This document shows positions 11,071 through 22,781 of a stretch of DNA of 64,000 bases, piece after piece. The DNA lies in contig JALBUN010000020.1 of the NCBI GenBank assembly GCA_025174535.1, positions 124,001 through 188,000 of the forward strand, given 5' to 3'. A model generated the notes under the pieces. The model had not been told where the DNA came from. It was given only the letters and a program-made list of their open reading frames with translations, and did not search any database. This DNA comes from Cantharellus purpuraceus. Taxonomy: Eukaryota > Basidiomycota > Agaricomycetes > Cantharellales > Hydnaceae. Position 1 is the first letter of the stretch; every line of letters starts with the position of its first letter. Both the position numbers and the translations under genes were made by a program.

Positions 11071-13190
11071 TTATGCGAGCGGTAACGTGTCAAGGAGGGG
11101 GCATGCCCTATCCACATCTGAGGTATTTGCGAGTTTCACAACGTTGTTCAATGCGACGTTGCTACCGAATCCCAGGTTAGCGATCGCTTTCTGGGCGGGC
11201 TCATACGCTGGCCAGTTCGGGGCCGGGGGCTGGTTGGGTTGTTTCGCGAAATTGGCCTGTGGCATCGGAGGATCCATCGTTGGCTCACAGAAAAGTAAAA
11301 AATAAGGAATAAACGTACCCAAATAGTCTGCATTGTTTTCGACAAGGCGGCCTCCGTGGAGTTGTGTGGGTTGAATAGGTTCCCGAATACGAGAGGCACT
11401 GCATTTTTCATTAATACTCATCACACGCACGTGTGAGAATGACCGACATTCAGTCCCTTCAGCAGCACCTGCGTTTGGGAATAATTCGAACTCTGAAAAT
11501 GTAGCACCGTATACAAAGCGATAGACAGTCGAAATACTGTTGTTCACGATTAGATCGGCAAACATGGCGTTGGGGCTGAATTGATATATTAAGGTCAATA
11601 ATTCATCAAAACAGACACTGAACTCACCACCGAAATTGACCATCAGTTCCTAGAGCGACGATCGCCTGCGCATCGGTAACAAACTTCTCGGGTACAGGGT
11701 ACAGGCTGCGCAATTTCTCAGGGGGAAGAGAGTTCAAGGGGGGCTGTGAAATGAAGTCGGTGAAGTTGTTTTCGCCTATAGTCCCAAACGAGAATCCTTG
11801 GGCATCATCGCCAATCATGATTGGCACCCGAGCAACATTACCCGTCTTGAGAAGTTCTGTAGGGTGGTCTGGGACGGTGTTTCTACGAAATAACACGATA
11901 ATAAGAATATGAGTGACATCTGGATAGCATGAATGGCTCACCCGCCATCGGCCTGTGGCGCAAAGCCCAAGGATTCATTGACGACAAATCTGCTATTAAT
12001 GAGCACTCTACAAGCACGAGCGGCGTGTTTGCTCACTGCTCGAGATCACCAGCTGGAATCTCTCTCATACAGTCTAACTGAGAAGTACCATTCGCCGAGG
12101 GACAACCAAACCGGGCCGCTATACTGTTCCACACGCTGAAGTCACCGGAAAAAGCCGTACTTTGGACGTTATCTAATGCATCGATCACACCAGACTGGAG
12201 AATGACGGCATGAAAAGGAGGGTCTTCGGGAAAGCGTTCCATGAGAAGTGCAACACTACCCGAGCCTGCGGAAAGGCCGAAAAGGGTGATCTGGCAGCTG
12301 TGTTTGTCGCAAGCACTGCACCGACGAATGGACGTAACGTACCTTCTTCGGGTCACCGCCAAATTTAGCGATATTGCTACAGCTATGGATAAGTATCAAG
12401 ATCGATAGAGTCCCGAATAGGCTCTTACTCTCTGGTCCACGTCAATGCAAGTTGTTGATCCAGAAGACCCAGGTTTTGATGTTCCAAAGGCAGTTCGGGA
12501 GAACTGAAAATGAAGCGTGGCATGTGGGATAAGACTCAGGAGGCTATATAATGACTATGACTTACTTAGGGAAGCCAAATACATTCGTACGCTTTAAGGT
12601 CGATGTAAGGCATCATCACAATAAGGAGAAGAGAGGTATAGTCACATAATTATGCGAAACAAGCACCACATCCTGATGTTCAGCAAATGAGGCACCATCA
12701 TAGAAGAATGTTCCTGAACCCCCAAACATAAAACCATTGCCTTACATAAATGTATCATCTTCGGTTACTTCGCTTGAAAACATACTGAACGAGACTGACC
12801 AAATACCCAAAATAGAACAGCCTTAGGTTTTCCAGAATCTTTTGAGGGAGCCCAGACATTAATTGTAAGGCAGTCCTCGTCCTCTGCAAGCGGCGGAGTG
12901 TTATAGAATAGTTGGCTAGGGTCGGTAGCAGCTTGTGATTTGTTTAGTTGCTGAATACAGGCAGGGCCGATTCTGGTAGTGTTTATGGTATTTGTCCACT
13001 TGTTAAGACTAGGGGCTGTCCATCTTCGTTTCCCCGTGGGTGGAACTGCGAAAGGGATCCCTTTCCAAGACAAAACACCTGGAGCTACACTTGACCCCAC
13101 AATGGGACCCGTGGTCGTCTGGATATGGGGCCCAACAGCAGCTGCGCAAAAAATCAGGATCGGAAATACCAGCAGTAGGGGCCTCAGCAT
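11071..13190 (-). CDS. type-B carboxylesterase/lipase-like secreted protein, copy A
   Basis: This is a multi-exon alpha/beta-hydrolase of the cholinesterase/carboxylesterase family. It starts at 13190 with a signal peptide (MLRPLLLVFPILIFCAAAVG) and the first exon ends at 12800. Family landmarks in order: GIPFAVPPTGKRRW, EDCLTINVWAP, the oxyanion-side GGSGTFFYDGASFA, NIAKFGGDPKK, the nucleophile elbow GLSAG, the AVILQSG-type strand, and a C-terminal ANFAKQPNQPPAPNWP. Other members carry a catalytic acid within a GTNxDEG-type motif and a histidine in HG[ST]E[LI]P. Here those positions read GDDAQG (acid apparently lost) and, after splicing, EGTELPLVFG (His replaced by Glu). Secretion is likely; ordinary esterase chemistry is doubtful. 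It is divergently paired with copy B at 14400, which shares the same losses. Confidence 0.85.
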
Positions 13191-14399
13191 GTTGGTGAAT
13201 CGTACCTCGTCTCGAGACGCCTAAATAGACCTCTGACTATCTCGGACTCTGTGCTGCACAATGACACATCATGATAAATCACAGAGCCTGTACCATCTCT
13301 GCGGAGTTTTGACAGTGACATGTGTTGTTCTCGCGGCCGCAGTCATGACCGTCTTGGAAATCGGCAGACTGAACCAACTTAGATGAAGTGAGTAGCATAG
13401 CCTCATAAGAGTGACTTTAATGAGTTGGCAGGCAACGCCGGTGCTCAGTTCAAGTAGTGTAAGTGCTAAAGACATTGGTTGGCTATGCATTTTCACATCT
13501 CTCGAGCGCGGTCTAAGAGACGTCGGACTTTGAATCCTGACCATGCCAAGTGTATGTAAAGAGTTTACCTCCTTCCCAGTTAATTGAAACAGACCCCTGA
13601 CATTTTCTTAGACGATGGCTGGCTCCCTGCTTGAAGAAGCGCGCACGCTATCAATGTACACAGAATGCTGCGGCCCTGATGACATATGAAGGTTACTCAA
13701 GAAGTCCTTGAGTCCCATCTACCGGTGTCCAGACAACATAGCCTTGAACCCAGTGCCAGCGAATCACCTATTAGGTCACATAATTTTCTCACCCACACAC
13801 GAGGAATATCCGCATCGATATTTAATAATATGTCCGCAAGCTACAGGTAGAATCTGGAGAAGTGCATCGGCTTCAGCTAAAGCTTTAACGTTGGTATTTC
13901 CGAGAGGAAATCAAAGCTTCTGGAGTTGAGAAATATTCCGACTTATCAACATGTTATATAGCTGACAGTACTGGTTTTTTGTTCTTAGATATATTACACA
14001 GCCTTCTATTGCACTCTTTGGGGCGTGTCAGCTTTTTTTTTGAAGGGACGGTAGATGTTATGCGTGGTCGGAGTTGTTGCTGCAGCTTCCTGGCTGCGGC
14101 AAATACTCAAACACCCGTTCATCAGCTGCGCATGTCACTTCCGGTGGCCTCTTTCATTCTCGAAGCACGCCATTTATTGTGATGCCCACTTTCCGCAGCC
14201 CACTGCGCACTTCTGTCAATGTTGTCCGCTGCCTAATGATTCCTGGACAATGAGAGGGCTTTTAATACTCACACGTATGTCGTGGTGCCAAAAAAACCTC
14301 ATTATTTGAATCTCCTGACTTGTCATCCAAACGCTTATAATTAAAGAGTCCCGTAGACTTAAATCTCTACATACCCGTGGACCCCCAGAGCAAAGATAC
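13191..14399. promoter_or_regulatory. shared divergent intergenic region of the two esterase-like genes
   Basis: The 1.2 kb between the two ATGs must hold both promoters. I see no clean TATA box or gene. A T-run lies at about 14031-14041. Nothing else stands out. Confidence 0.35.
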
Positions 14400-16478
14400 A
14401 TGCATCCATCAAAGTTACTTTCTGCATTTCTGTTAATGATTCCGACTGCCGCCCTGGAGCCACACGTGTTAACGACGACGGGACCAATCGTGGGTTCTGA
14501 AGTGACACCTGGTGTTCTTGCGTGGAAAGGCATTCCTTACGCAATTCCTCCCGTGGGATCTCGTCGCTGGACTCTTCCCGTTCTCAACAAGTGGACAGAG
14601 ACGAGAAATACTACCGATCTCGGTCCTGCTTGTATACAACAGTATGACAAGAGGAACGCTAAGACAGATGTCTCTCAGATCTTTTACAACACTCCTCCGT
14701 TGGCAGAGAGTGAAGACTGTCTCACGATCAATGTATGGGCACCCTCAAATTCTGCCGGCAAGGGCAAGGCTGTAATATTCTGGATTTACGGTGATAATAA
14801 ATACCTCTTTCATACGATCATAGCTGACAGGCATGCTGTCAAGGTGGATCGTTTACAACTGGTGGTTCTGGGACTTCTTTCTATGATGGTTCTTCCTTCG
14901 CCAAAAATCAAGATATCATCGTTGTCTCACACAACTATGTGGGTTTGCAACCCTATTTCTTCCATCTTTATCGACTTACCTGCCTAGCGCACTAATGTGT
15001 TTGGCTTTCCAAGGTATAGACACTATTGTCTAGAGCGCCTATAGCTAATGCACCCCTCCCAGCTCACCTGAAATCCCCTTGCAACGGCAAAATTTGGGCC
15101 TCTTAGACCAACATCTTGCACTGTCATGGACCAAAGAGTAAGAGATAAATAGCTATGAGCGTAATGACGTTGACCTGTCTCTGTAGCAATATTGCGAAAT
15201 TCGGAGGTGACCCATCTAGAGTGAGTTGCTTTCGTATTCTTAGGATGGCAATGCATAACAATAGATCAGATTACTTTGTTTGGAAGCTCTGCAGGAGCAT
15301 TTAGCGCGTCATTACTTGTCGAAATCTTCCCCCATGACCCACCGTTTCATGGTGCTATATTCTCATCAGATGTCTCGATTGGGACAACCAATAGCTTGGA
15401 CGCGCCCGCACCTATTGGTGATTTCACGATATGGAATAGTATAGCGACTCACTTCGGGTGTTCCGTGGCCAACGGTACCGCACAATTAGTTTGCATGAAG
15501 GCAATTCCTGCCGATGATCTTGCTCAGTGCGTCCACATATGGGGAATCGAGTTTCAAATGTGATTGTGCTTCGTTGCAGATTTACTATTAATGCCTCTCT
15601 CGATTTTGGACCCCCCTCTGACGGCAGGTAAGTCTCCAGTAACCGCTCTGGTATACGGCGATTGACTGTGCATGGAGTATTACAACCCCAGACGATCCCA
15701 GCCAACTGATCGAATCAGGGGACGTTGCTCGTGTCCCGATCATGGTTGGCTATAACTTTAACGGTGCTTCATTCCTCACCATAGATCGTAACAACTTCAC
15801 GGAATTCATCTCCCAACCACCCTTAAATACCGTATCTCCCGATGTGCTACGTGCACTTTATCCTGTCCCTGCCACGTTCCCGAATGATACACAGGCGCTT
15901 ACTGCTCTGCTCACTGACATAAACTTTCGATGGTAGACCGTCGATCTCGTTATCACATTTTCATGTACTGACACATCTATTCCAAGCCCTGCCGGTTTGT
16001 TCGCGACTCTTTATACCAACAAAAGGCTCTCTACGGTCTATCGTTTTGTCTATGGGGCTATTCTTCCACAATTTCAAATTTTCCCCAATGCTGGTTCGCC
16101 AGAGGGAACAGAACGTCAGTACCTTCTATCTGACCTAAACCTAATACTGATGGACTTGTTGGACTAGTGCCTCTTGTGTTTGGGAACTTGAACACGACTA
16201 ACACCACGGAGATTGCCCTTTCCAAGACTATGCAGACCATTTGGGTGTGTCCCTCGATTTTTCAGTGCACGCAATACGTCGAGCATTATTTTCAGGCCAA
16301 TTTTGCAAAGAATCCTAGCGAGCCGCCAGCTCCAAACTGGCCTGCATTCGGGCCAACAAACAAGGGAGTCGCTCAACTGGCGTTCCACGGGAATGTAGCA
16401 CTCGATAATGTCGTTGAAGTGAAGAATAGCTCGGACATGGACAGGGCATGTCAGCTCTTCAACTCGCTAACATTTTAG
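14400..16478 (+). CDS. type-B carboxylesterase/lipase-like secreted protein, copy B
   Basis: Paralog of copy A with the same exon plan: both first exons are 391 nt and end in phase 1 inside the Gly of the oxyanion loop. It opens with a signal peptide (MHPSKLLSAFLLMIPTAALE), followed by GIPYAIPPVGSRRW, EDCLTINVWAP, GGSGTSFYDGSSFA (after an intron 14791-14843), NIAKFGGDPSR, the elbow GSSAG, and a C-terminal NFAKNPSEPPAPNWPAF. The stop is at 16476-16478. The Ser nucleophile is present. The acid motif reads GYNFNG, and the His motif reads EGTELPLVFG once the intron beginning at the GTCAGT near 16113 is removed. Exons join without stops, so the gene appears intact and expressed in form, but the triad is reduced to Ser. 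A non-hydrolytic or changed role is possible. Confidence 0.85.
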
Positions 16479-16803
16479 TGCCGTCCTTGTTACACCACAA
16501 TGTAGGGAGAAACTTTACCGTCAACCGCCTACATGTATAGTACCACTAAGATTGATTGAGCAGCCGCACACTTTGCCATTCTACAAGATTCTGTCCCGAT
16601 AGATTGCTATAAGAACTTGATATATTTCCGATAACACGCCAGGAACATATACAGAAACGAAGAGGTACTAATGAGCCATTGTGTTGACCATAGATAACTA
16701 GAACTCTATATTACTAATATGGGTGATCAAGAATACTTTTTCTTCAGTCTATGGTTGCAGTTCACATGATCCACGTAAGAGAGGCAGGAGGGATTACAAG
16801 TTT
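16479..16803. other. intergenic, 3' ends of two convergent genes
   Basis: Holds the 3' UTR of esterase B and, on the other strand, that of the terpene synthase. Part of the latter (about 16640-16800) is recognisably repeated near 19930-20100, where it accompanies the flipped second synthase copy. Confidence 0.4.
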
Positions 16804-17985
16804 TCAAGCCCTATTAGTGGCCGGACGTTTAGGCGGAAGCAGCGTGACAAGCCGAGTCTCCTTGATTTCAAGAACCTCGGGGCCAAAGTAACGTTCCGTA
16901 GTGAAGCTCCAGTAGAGGTTTCCAGACATCCAATTCTCGAGACCCTGCACATAACGGGAGACATCCTCGTCGATCCTTGAACCCCAGGAGGGAAGTTTCG
17001 CCCTGTTCTCCTGAAATGTATCGAACCTCCGGAGGCACATATCCGCAGTGCGGTCGACGGCGCTTTGAACATCTAAACCGTCATGCTTTATGAAAATGGC
17101 GACCATGTTGTACCAATCGCCGCGAGCCTGCTCAACGTTAAAAGAAAAAATGTCCTATGGGGAAATTACATGAGGAGACAAAGCGATTGTGAAGTGACAC
17201 ACGCACGTTTGACCAAGAGACAAAATCATTGGCACACTGCTTGAGGATCGTGACAATGGGATGATCAACGACAGAGTCGGGGAGGTCGATGCGGAGGGTA
17301 TATTCAATAGCATCGAGAAATGGCCATACACCGCTGTTATCACGACGGGCCTCAATGTAGGCACTCAAGCCCGAAACAACGCGATGCTCTCGAGCGCGAG
17401 CCTGCTTGCTTATGGATTCCATGCAACGGAGTGTACTTTGGATGAAACGGGTCTTAAACCCTGGCCTTGCATCCAGTAGACATCTTTCCCAGAAACTATA
17501 AATAATTGTGTAAGCGCTGCCCGCTTTGATTATAGGGTAACATACTCTCTAGCCAATTTACTGGCGTCAGGCTCTTGCTCAGGCAGCTCGCTGCCATCGG
17601 CCAGCCTGCGGCGATATGAATGAGGGCTTTCTAGGGCATTAGCCACAACCTTTTCAAGGGCCACGGCGTCCTTAGGCAACATTTTGTCCGACATGTCATC
17701 GAGAAGAAAAGTGTAATTTATAAAATCGGATATGATTCTGAGATGTTCGTCGGAGGCGTCATGGTAGATATACGCGGCCAGGAGACCAGACTTCAAGGCT
17801 TTCACAGCTTTTCGCCTGTCTTCGGTGATGTCGGTGCACGTATTTTCGTACCATATGACTGACTCATTGTTGATGGCGTCCCCATTCTTGTGACAGGTAA
17901 AAGTGAACTGGCAGTGTGAAAAGAGGTCGGGAATGCGGAAGGTGGAAAGATGGGAGGAAGACCTAGCAGTGTCAGAAGGTGACAT
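16804..17985 (-). CDS. sesquiterpene-type class I terpene synthase
   Basis: A basidiomycete terpene synthase that would cyclise or rearrange a prenyl diphosphate (probably farnesyl diphosphate) in the cytosol. Three exons join in frame: 17546-17985, 17207-17495 and 16804-17154, together 1080 nt or 359 aa, the usual length of the family. The first donor is the consensus GTATGT. Metal-binding motifs are intact: the Asp-rich FLLDDMSD near residue 100, and, built across the second intron, NDIFSFNVE (the NSE/DTE triad N-D-xx-S-xxx-E). The C-terminal RYF (TTERYFG), which senses diphosphate in this family, is also present. The ATG at 17985 is chosen because upstream codons in the open frame lack ATG and a TATA box sits about 60 bases before it. 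The product cannot be read from sequence. Confidence 0.92.
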
Positions 17986-18043
17986 CTCGGTTGGGGAGGT
18001 AAACCACAACAAGTTGGAAGAGTTAAGGAGAGCAACAGTCCCT

Positions 18044-18051
18044 TATTTATA
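18044..18051 (-). promoter_or_regulatory. TATA box of the intact terpene synthase
   Basis: TATAAATA on the minus strand, followed by the ATG about 60 bases later. The same box in the same setting occurs at 20647-20654 in the duplicated copy. Confidence 0.55.
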
Positions 18052-19344
18052 TTCCAAGAGAGGGTGCGCACAACGTGGACAGCAGATGTAGGATCCCTGG
18101 GTGGCACTGGCATTCTGACACTCGAGTCGCTAAAGGACGGAAGCAGTAGGACTGGGCCAAGTCTACAAGACACAGCCGCTCTTTGACATGGAGTTTCATT
18201 GACCAGTGTTTGAATTCCATTAGATTCGGCTTTCAGGGGAATCGGAGGCGAAGGTGCACCGTGACACGAAGGACAGCACAAGTGGCTTTGACATATATAC
18301 CAAGTCGGCGCGAGCTGTCTCAGAGGTTTTCTCATGGACAGGTCAGCATGTAGGAAGAAAAAAAAACTAGACCGAACGTTTTCACAACTTAACGAAGGCA
18401 GTACGGCTATTCCACTGTTATAAAAAGTGGCAGCGTTACTATATAGGGCTAATTAGGGAGCGCTTATGACAGCGGTAAATGGAACCCACATGAGAATTGA
18501 ACCTGAGCAGTAAACCTCTCTATGCACCCCTGTACTGACAGTGAGGACTTCGTCAAGGCTGCAGCCTCGGGCTGCTATCATTGGAGACCACTTCATATTC
18601 CTTAGAGTAACCACGCTACCAAAGACGTCTCGCTGCTTTTGAAAGATAGTGAGAGAACTCATACTACAACCTCAGGGAGAGTCAACCTGGGCGGATGTCT
18701 AGTGGAGACCGGTGCTGGTGAACGGCGACCGGTTGCTCTTAAGCCTGGTACTGGTAAACCAGTGAGAATTGAGGCGTCTAGGCAAATATGGAAGAGATCG
18801 GAGTCGCTTGGGCGTGACGTCACTGATCAATTCCGACCGACACGTGCGATCGGATCCAGTACCTTGTACAGCTGCATTTCTCGTTCCTGAGAATTACAGT
18901 GCAAGTGACTTACCTGAGGTTGTTCCCCCCTTGCTTTGCATCCGGTAATAGGAACGAGTCGTCGCAATCGACGCTTGCTACAACCCCCAGTTTGCCGAGC
19001 GCGCCACAAGAGTCCCAGACAGACAACCGGGTTAGCACTTGCCATAAATACTAGTGCTCATAAATCAACATCGCATTTGTGATCGTGTCAGAATACCTGC
19101 CTGGTCATGGGGAAGGGCGTCACTCGGATGGAGGGTGTAATTCCGCGGATGAAGCAAACTAATGCCACAGACGGTGACTTTGAGACTGTGGCTGAGTCTG
19201 TAATGGCACCGGGGGTTTCGACGGTGTGTTGATTATTGTAAATCTTCCGGATGGACCTGCGGTCCACACGACAGGGCTCGTAGGCTAGATCGCCGGGAGC
19301 CACCCCATGTCGCATATTCTTGGACGGGCATGTGCTAATGACGT
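18052..19344. other. upstream region of the terpene synthase, no gene
   Basis: The stretch about 18060-18620 is homologous to about 20660-21120 (for example AGTAAACCTCTC and CTTCGTCAAGG versus AATAAACTTACTC and CTTCATCAAGG), so the duplication includes at least 500 bases of promoter. From about 18640 to 19344 I see no gene. Confidence 0.4.
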
Positions 19345-19928
19345 CGTTCCGAGCTTGAGTGCCTACATTGAAGCCCGTCGTGATAACAGCGGGCTATGCC
19401 CATTTCTCGACGCTCCTGAATATACCCTCCGCATTGATCTCTCCGACTCTGTCGTTGATCATCCTATCATCAGGACTCTCAGGCGGTGTGTAAACGAGTT
19501 TGTCTCCTGGTCAAATGTATGCAGCTGTCACTTTGCAACCACTTTGTGGCCTATCTCCTCACTATTTTTTACCACAGGATATTTTTTCTTTTAATGTTGA
19601 GCAGGCTCGCGGCGATTGGTACAACATGGTCGCCATTTTCATAAAGCATGACGGTTTAGACGTTCGAAGCGCCATCGATCGCACTGCGGAAATGTGCCTC
19701 CGGAGGTTCGATACATTTCAGGAGCACAGTGCAAAGCTTCCCTCCTGGGGTTCAAGGATCGACGAAGATGTCTCCCGTTATGTGCAGGGCCTCGAGAGTT
19801 GGCTCTCAGGTTCGCTCTATTGGAGCTTCACCACGGAACGTTACTTTGGCCCCGAAGGTTTAGAAATTAAGCAGAACCGGATGGTTAAGCTGCTTCCGTC
19901 TAAACGTCCGGCCACTAATAGTGCTTGA
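19345..19928 (+). pseudogene. inverted C-terminal half of a second terpene synthase
   Basis: Plus-strand remains of exons 2 and 3 of a paralog of the intact synthase at 16804-17985. Homology begins at about 19345 within exon 2 (LSAYIEARRDNSG), runs to a donor at 19517, resumes at 19578 (DIFSFNVEQARGDWYN), and continues to the stop at 19926-19928 and through about 170 bases of 3' UTR. The first 38 or so codons of exon 2 are missing. The NSE motif and RYFG are still intact. There is no start codon or promoter on this strand, so it cannot be expressed as a synthase. Its N-terminal half lies on the opposite strand at 20157-20596. Confidence 0.88.
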
Positions 19929-20156
19929 AACTTGTCATTCTCTCTTTCCCCGCTCATGTGCTAACGGCAAATATAGACCAGAGGAGAGGCATCCCTGGCC
20001 ATTCATAAGCACTAGTTACATTTACTTCTAGTTGTCTATGGTCAACGCAATATTACGTTCATCAATTCCTCTTGCATTTTGTATATATGTACTATAGCAT
20101 TGCCAACATACATTCAGGATAGGACAGGCTGTCGCTCTGATTATAGGGCGACATAC

Positions 20157-20596
20157 TCTCTAGCCAATTTACTGGCGTCAGGCTCTTGTTCAGGCAACTC
20201 GCTGCCATCGGCCAGTATGCGGCGATATGAATGAGGATTTTCCAGGGCATTAGCTAAAACCGTCTTGAGGGCTTCGGTGTCCTTGGTCAACAATTCCTCC
20301 GACAGATCATCGAGAAGAAAAATGTAGTTGATAAAATCACAAATGACTCTCAGATGCTCATCGTCAGTGTCATGGTAGACAGATGCGGCCAGAGCGCCGG
20401 ACTTCAATCCTCTCACAGCTCGCCGTCTCTCGTCGGTGATGTCGCTGCACGTATTTTCGTACCACTTGGTTGATGCATCGTTGATGGCGTCCCCATTCTG
20501 GTGACAGATGAGAGCGACCTGGCAGCGCGAAACGAGGACGGGAATGAGGAAGGTGGCAAGACGGGGAGAAGACGCAGCAGTTTCACAAGGGGACAT
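20157..20596 (-). pseudogene. N-terminal half (exon 1) of the same second terpene synthase
   Basis: Exactly 440 nt, the same length as exon 1 of the intact copy, from ATG at 20596 to the conserved GTATGT donor. The Asp-rich motif is present (FLLDDLSEEL). The sequence stays homologous to the intact gene only for about 30 bases into the intron and then diverges near 20115-20125, where the inverted C-terminal block abuts. It has a TATA box (20647-20654), so a truncated transcript may still be made. If unspliced, translation ends five codons after the donor. Confidence 0.88.
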
Positions 20597-20646
20597 CTCG
20601 ATCGAAGAGGCAAAACAAGATGGAGAGTTGGGGAGAAGTAATCGCT

Positions 20647-20654
20647 TATTTATA
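20647..20654 (-). promoter_or_regulatory. TATA box of the broken terpene synthase copy
   Basis: TATAAATA on the minus strand, about 50 bases before the ATG at 20596, in a block homologous to the intact promoter. Confidence 0.5.
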
Positions 20655-21143
20655 CTCCAAGAGAGGGTGTGCGCAAAGTGGACAGCAGACACAAAACCCT
20701 TGATATTGGAGTTGCTAAAGGACAGTAACAGTAGCATTTGTCCAGTCCCCAGGGGCTGACTTGATAAAGTAAGGAGAGTTCTACATCCAGCTTGCAGGAT
20801 AATTGGGGGCGACTGCCATATCTTGTCTAAAACGGGGACTGAATACACAACGACTAGGAGCAATACACGCACCGTGACACGAAGAATGGTGGTCTGCCCA
20901 GTGCTGTCAAACTCATCAAGCGCGCGCAGTATGTCTGGTCCAACCACGTTGATAATGGCAGCGTCATGCTATGTAACCCTATAGATAGAGCTGATCAAGA
21001 AGCGCTTTTGATGGTGGCTAATGAAACCTACCGCTACCTGAGCATTAATCCCGAACAATAAACTTACTCTTGCACGCTACTGTACAGTAAGTGAATTCCC
21101 GGCTTCATCAAGGGTGCAGGCATTGATTTTTGGAAATCATATT

Positions 21144-21446
21144 AGGGCGTATATGGAACCAGCTTAAGCTGAGTTTCGCTAGCTATGATAGCCTTAGGAA
21201 AAACTACCGTGGAGCGTATGCAAAGCACCGGTGGAGCTCCACAGTTGCTCCACACATGCCGCTTTGAAGCTCCATTCTAAAAGAGTGTCAAACCTCACTA
21301 GGGTGTATATGGAACCAGCTTAAGCTGGAGTTTCGCTACCTTAGGAAAAGCTATGGTGGACCGTTCGCAAAGCTCCGATGGAGCTCCACAGTTGCTCCAC
21401 ACACGCCGCTTTGAAGCTCCGTTCAAAAAGAGTGTCAAATTTCATT
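21144..21446. repeat. tandem duplication with a 156-base unit
   Basis: Two adjacent copies, starting at 21144 and 21300 (AGGG[CT]GTATATGGAACCAG). They share AGCTTAAGCT, GGAGCTCCACAGTTGCTCCAC and GCCGCTTTGAAGCTCC. The copies differ by scattered substitutions and a short indel after TTTCGCTA. Each unit is itself rich in AGCT-centred palindromes. Confidence 0.85.
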
Positions 21447-21449
21447 ACC

Positions 21450-22377
21450 TAGTGTTGCCGGCAGCGCCGCCCGGTTCGGCTTAAGCCGGGAACCAAACTG
21501 CTAATTGCCTGAACCAAGCCTTCCCGTAGGGTTTGACTTTGTGGGAAACGGCGCAGCATTCCAGCCATAAGCCGTGACACTATTATGTCATTCGCTGTGT
21601 TCAAATACTTGAGCTCATTTGTGTTGTGAGATTAAGTAGACGGGTAGCAGACAGTAAAGTGAGAGCGTAGAATTCCAATATATAATTGGAATCTTAGAGA
21701 TAAAAAGCAGTGAGTCGGAGAGAAAAGTATAACTCTGATTGACTAGAGAATTGCGTATTGGTAGTACGCATACTTATACATCTGGGGACAGACTTGGCAT
21801 CCGGAACATACATGAATTATGAGAGACACATGAACAAAAGATAGAACAAAAAATAGACCATGTTTGTAAGTGATTTGTGAACAGAGATGTACAAATGTGA
21901 TAGGAATTGGATATGAGGGTCAGGTGTTTTACAAGTAAATTGAAGATAAAACTTGGCATATGTATTTATTACTCCTAAACATATGTGATGATTTGGTTAT
22001 GCAGATGGATGTTCGTCTATGCAACAGTAACATGATTGTGTCTTGTGACTAGTGATCAGATGGAACTTGGTGAGTGAATTGTAAAGTGCAATCTCGTGGA
22101 TGTTGACAAGTATTGACATGACCTGGAGATTGGATATGATCTGGAAGTTTGGAGCCTAGGTTGAGTGATCAGCAGGTGAGTACATTTCTCAACAATTTGG
22201 ACTCTCTTGACACTCCTCACATCCATGCTAGTTTGGAAATCTGTAAGACAATGATGTACACCAATGTTATCTGTGGGTACAGCCTCCATAGGATGTGTAT
22301 GAGTGCTGTTTTCTCTGGGCTACAGACCAACATACATGATTCCCATGGCATTTTCAATATGGAATACATTGCAGGTG
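21450..22377 (+). repeat. dispersed repeat R5 (copy of 45786-46145)
   Basis: Two blocks (21453-21615 and 22195-22377) match 45786-45965 and 45968-46148: GGCTTAAGCC[GA]GGAACCAAACTG, then ATAGGATGTGTATGAGTGCTG. Here they are separated by about 580 bases of AT-rich sequence (21616-22194) that is absent from the other copy. The inserted stretch has no gene. Confidence 0.65.
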
Positions 22378-22781
22378 TTAAGTGCTGAAAACTTGGAGTT
22401 TAAAGGAGTAGCTGGTGTTTGGATACTAGTGAGGAAGGGGATAGGACTTTACTGTTCCAGTTCAACTGGAGACAGATGGGGACAAATAACTATTGAGTCA
22501 GATTGAGTGGACTTGGCTTCAACTTATGTGTTGCGCCCCCTTGAATTGTCGGTCCAATATTTTGGAGTTCGGGGTATGGAGTTGGATCAAAGATCCGGAG
22601 TTCAACTTGTCAAGAAGATACTTGTCAAGAAGCTAGTAACCAAGAAGCTGATGGGGAATCTTAGTCGATATACAAACTACTGTAACATACAAGAAGTAGC
22701 CCGTATAAGTATGTAGAGAATTGAATGGTAGAACTAAAAGCGATAAGACAATAAGACTAATATGGAATACAACATGGAAAG
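22378..22781 (+). repeat. R4 LTR-like repeat, left part (host of the young Ty3 insertion)
   Basis: Begins TGTTAAGTGCTG and is cut at 22781 by the Ty3 element; its remaining 41 bases continue at 34508-34548 (GAGTTCGGAGTTCAG...CTAAACA). The ends TG...CA and a length of about 445 bases fit an LTR. Other copies are at 35279-35713 (minus) and as fragments near 45472-45770, 50984-51100 and 61200-61410. Confidence 0.65.
22777..22781. other. target-site duplication GAAAG, left copy
   Basis: Identical to 34503-34507 immediately after the 3' LTR. Confidence 0.9.

Noticed and set aside
20597..20947. Upstream extension of the broken terpene synthase frame
   Set aside because: The open frame continues past the ATG at 20596 through the TATA box and has no homology to synthases; it is promoter DNA.
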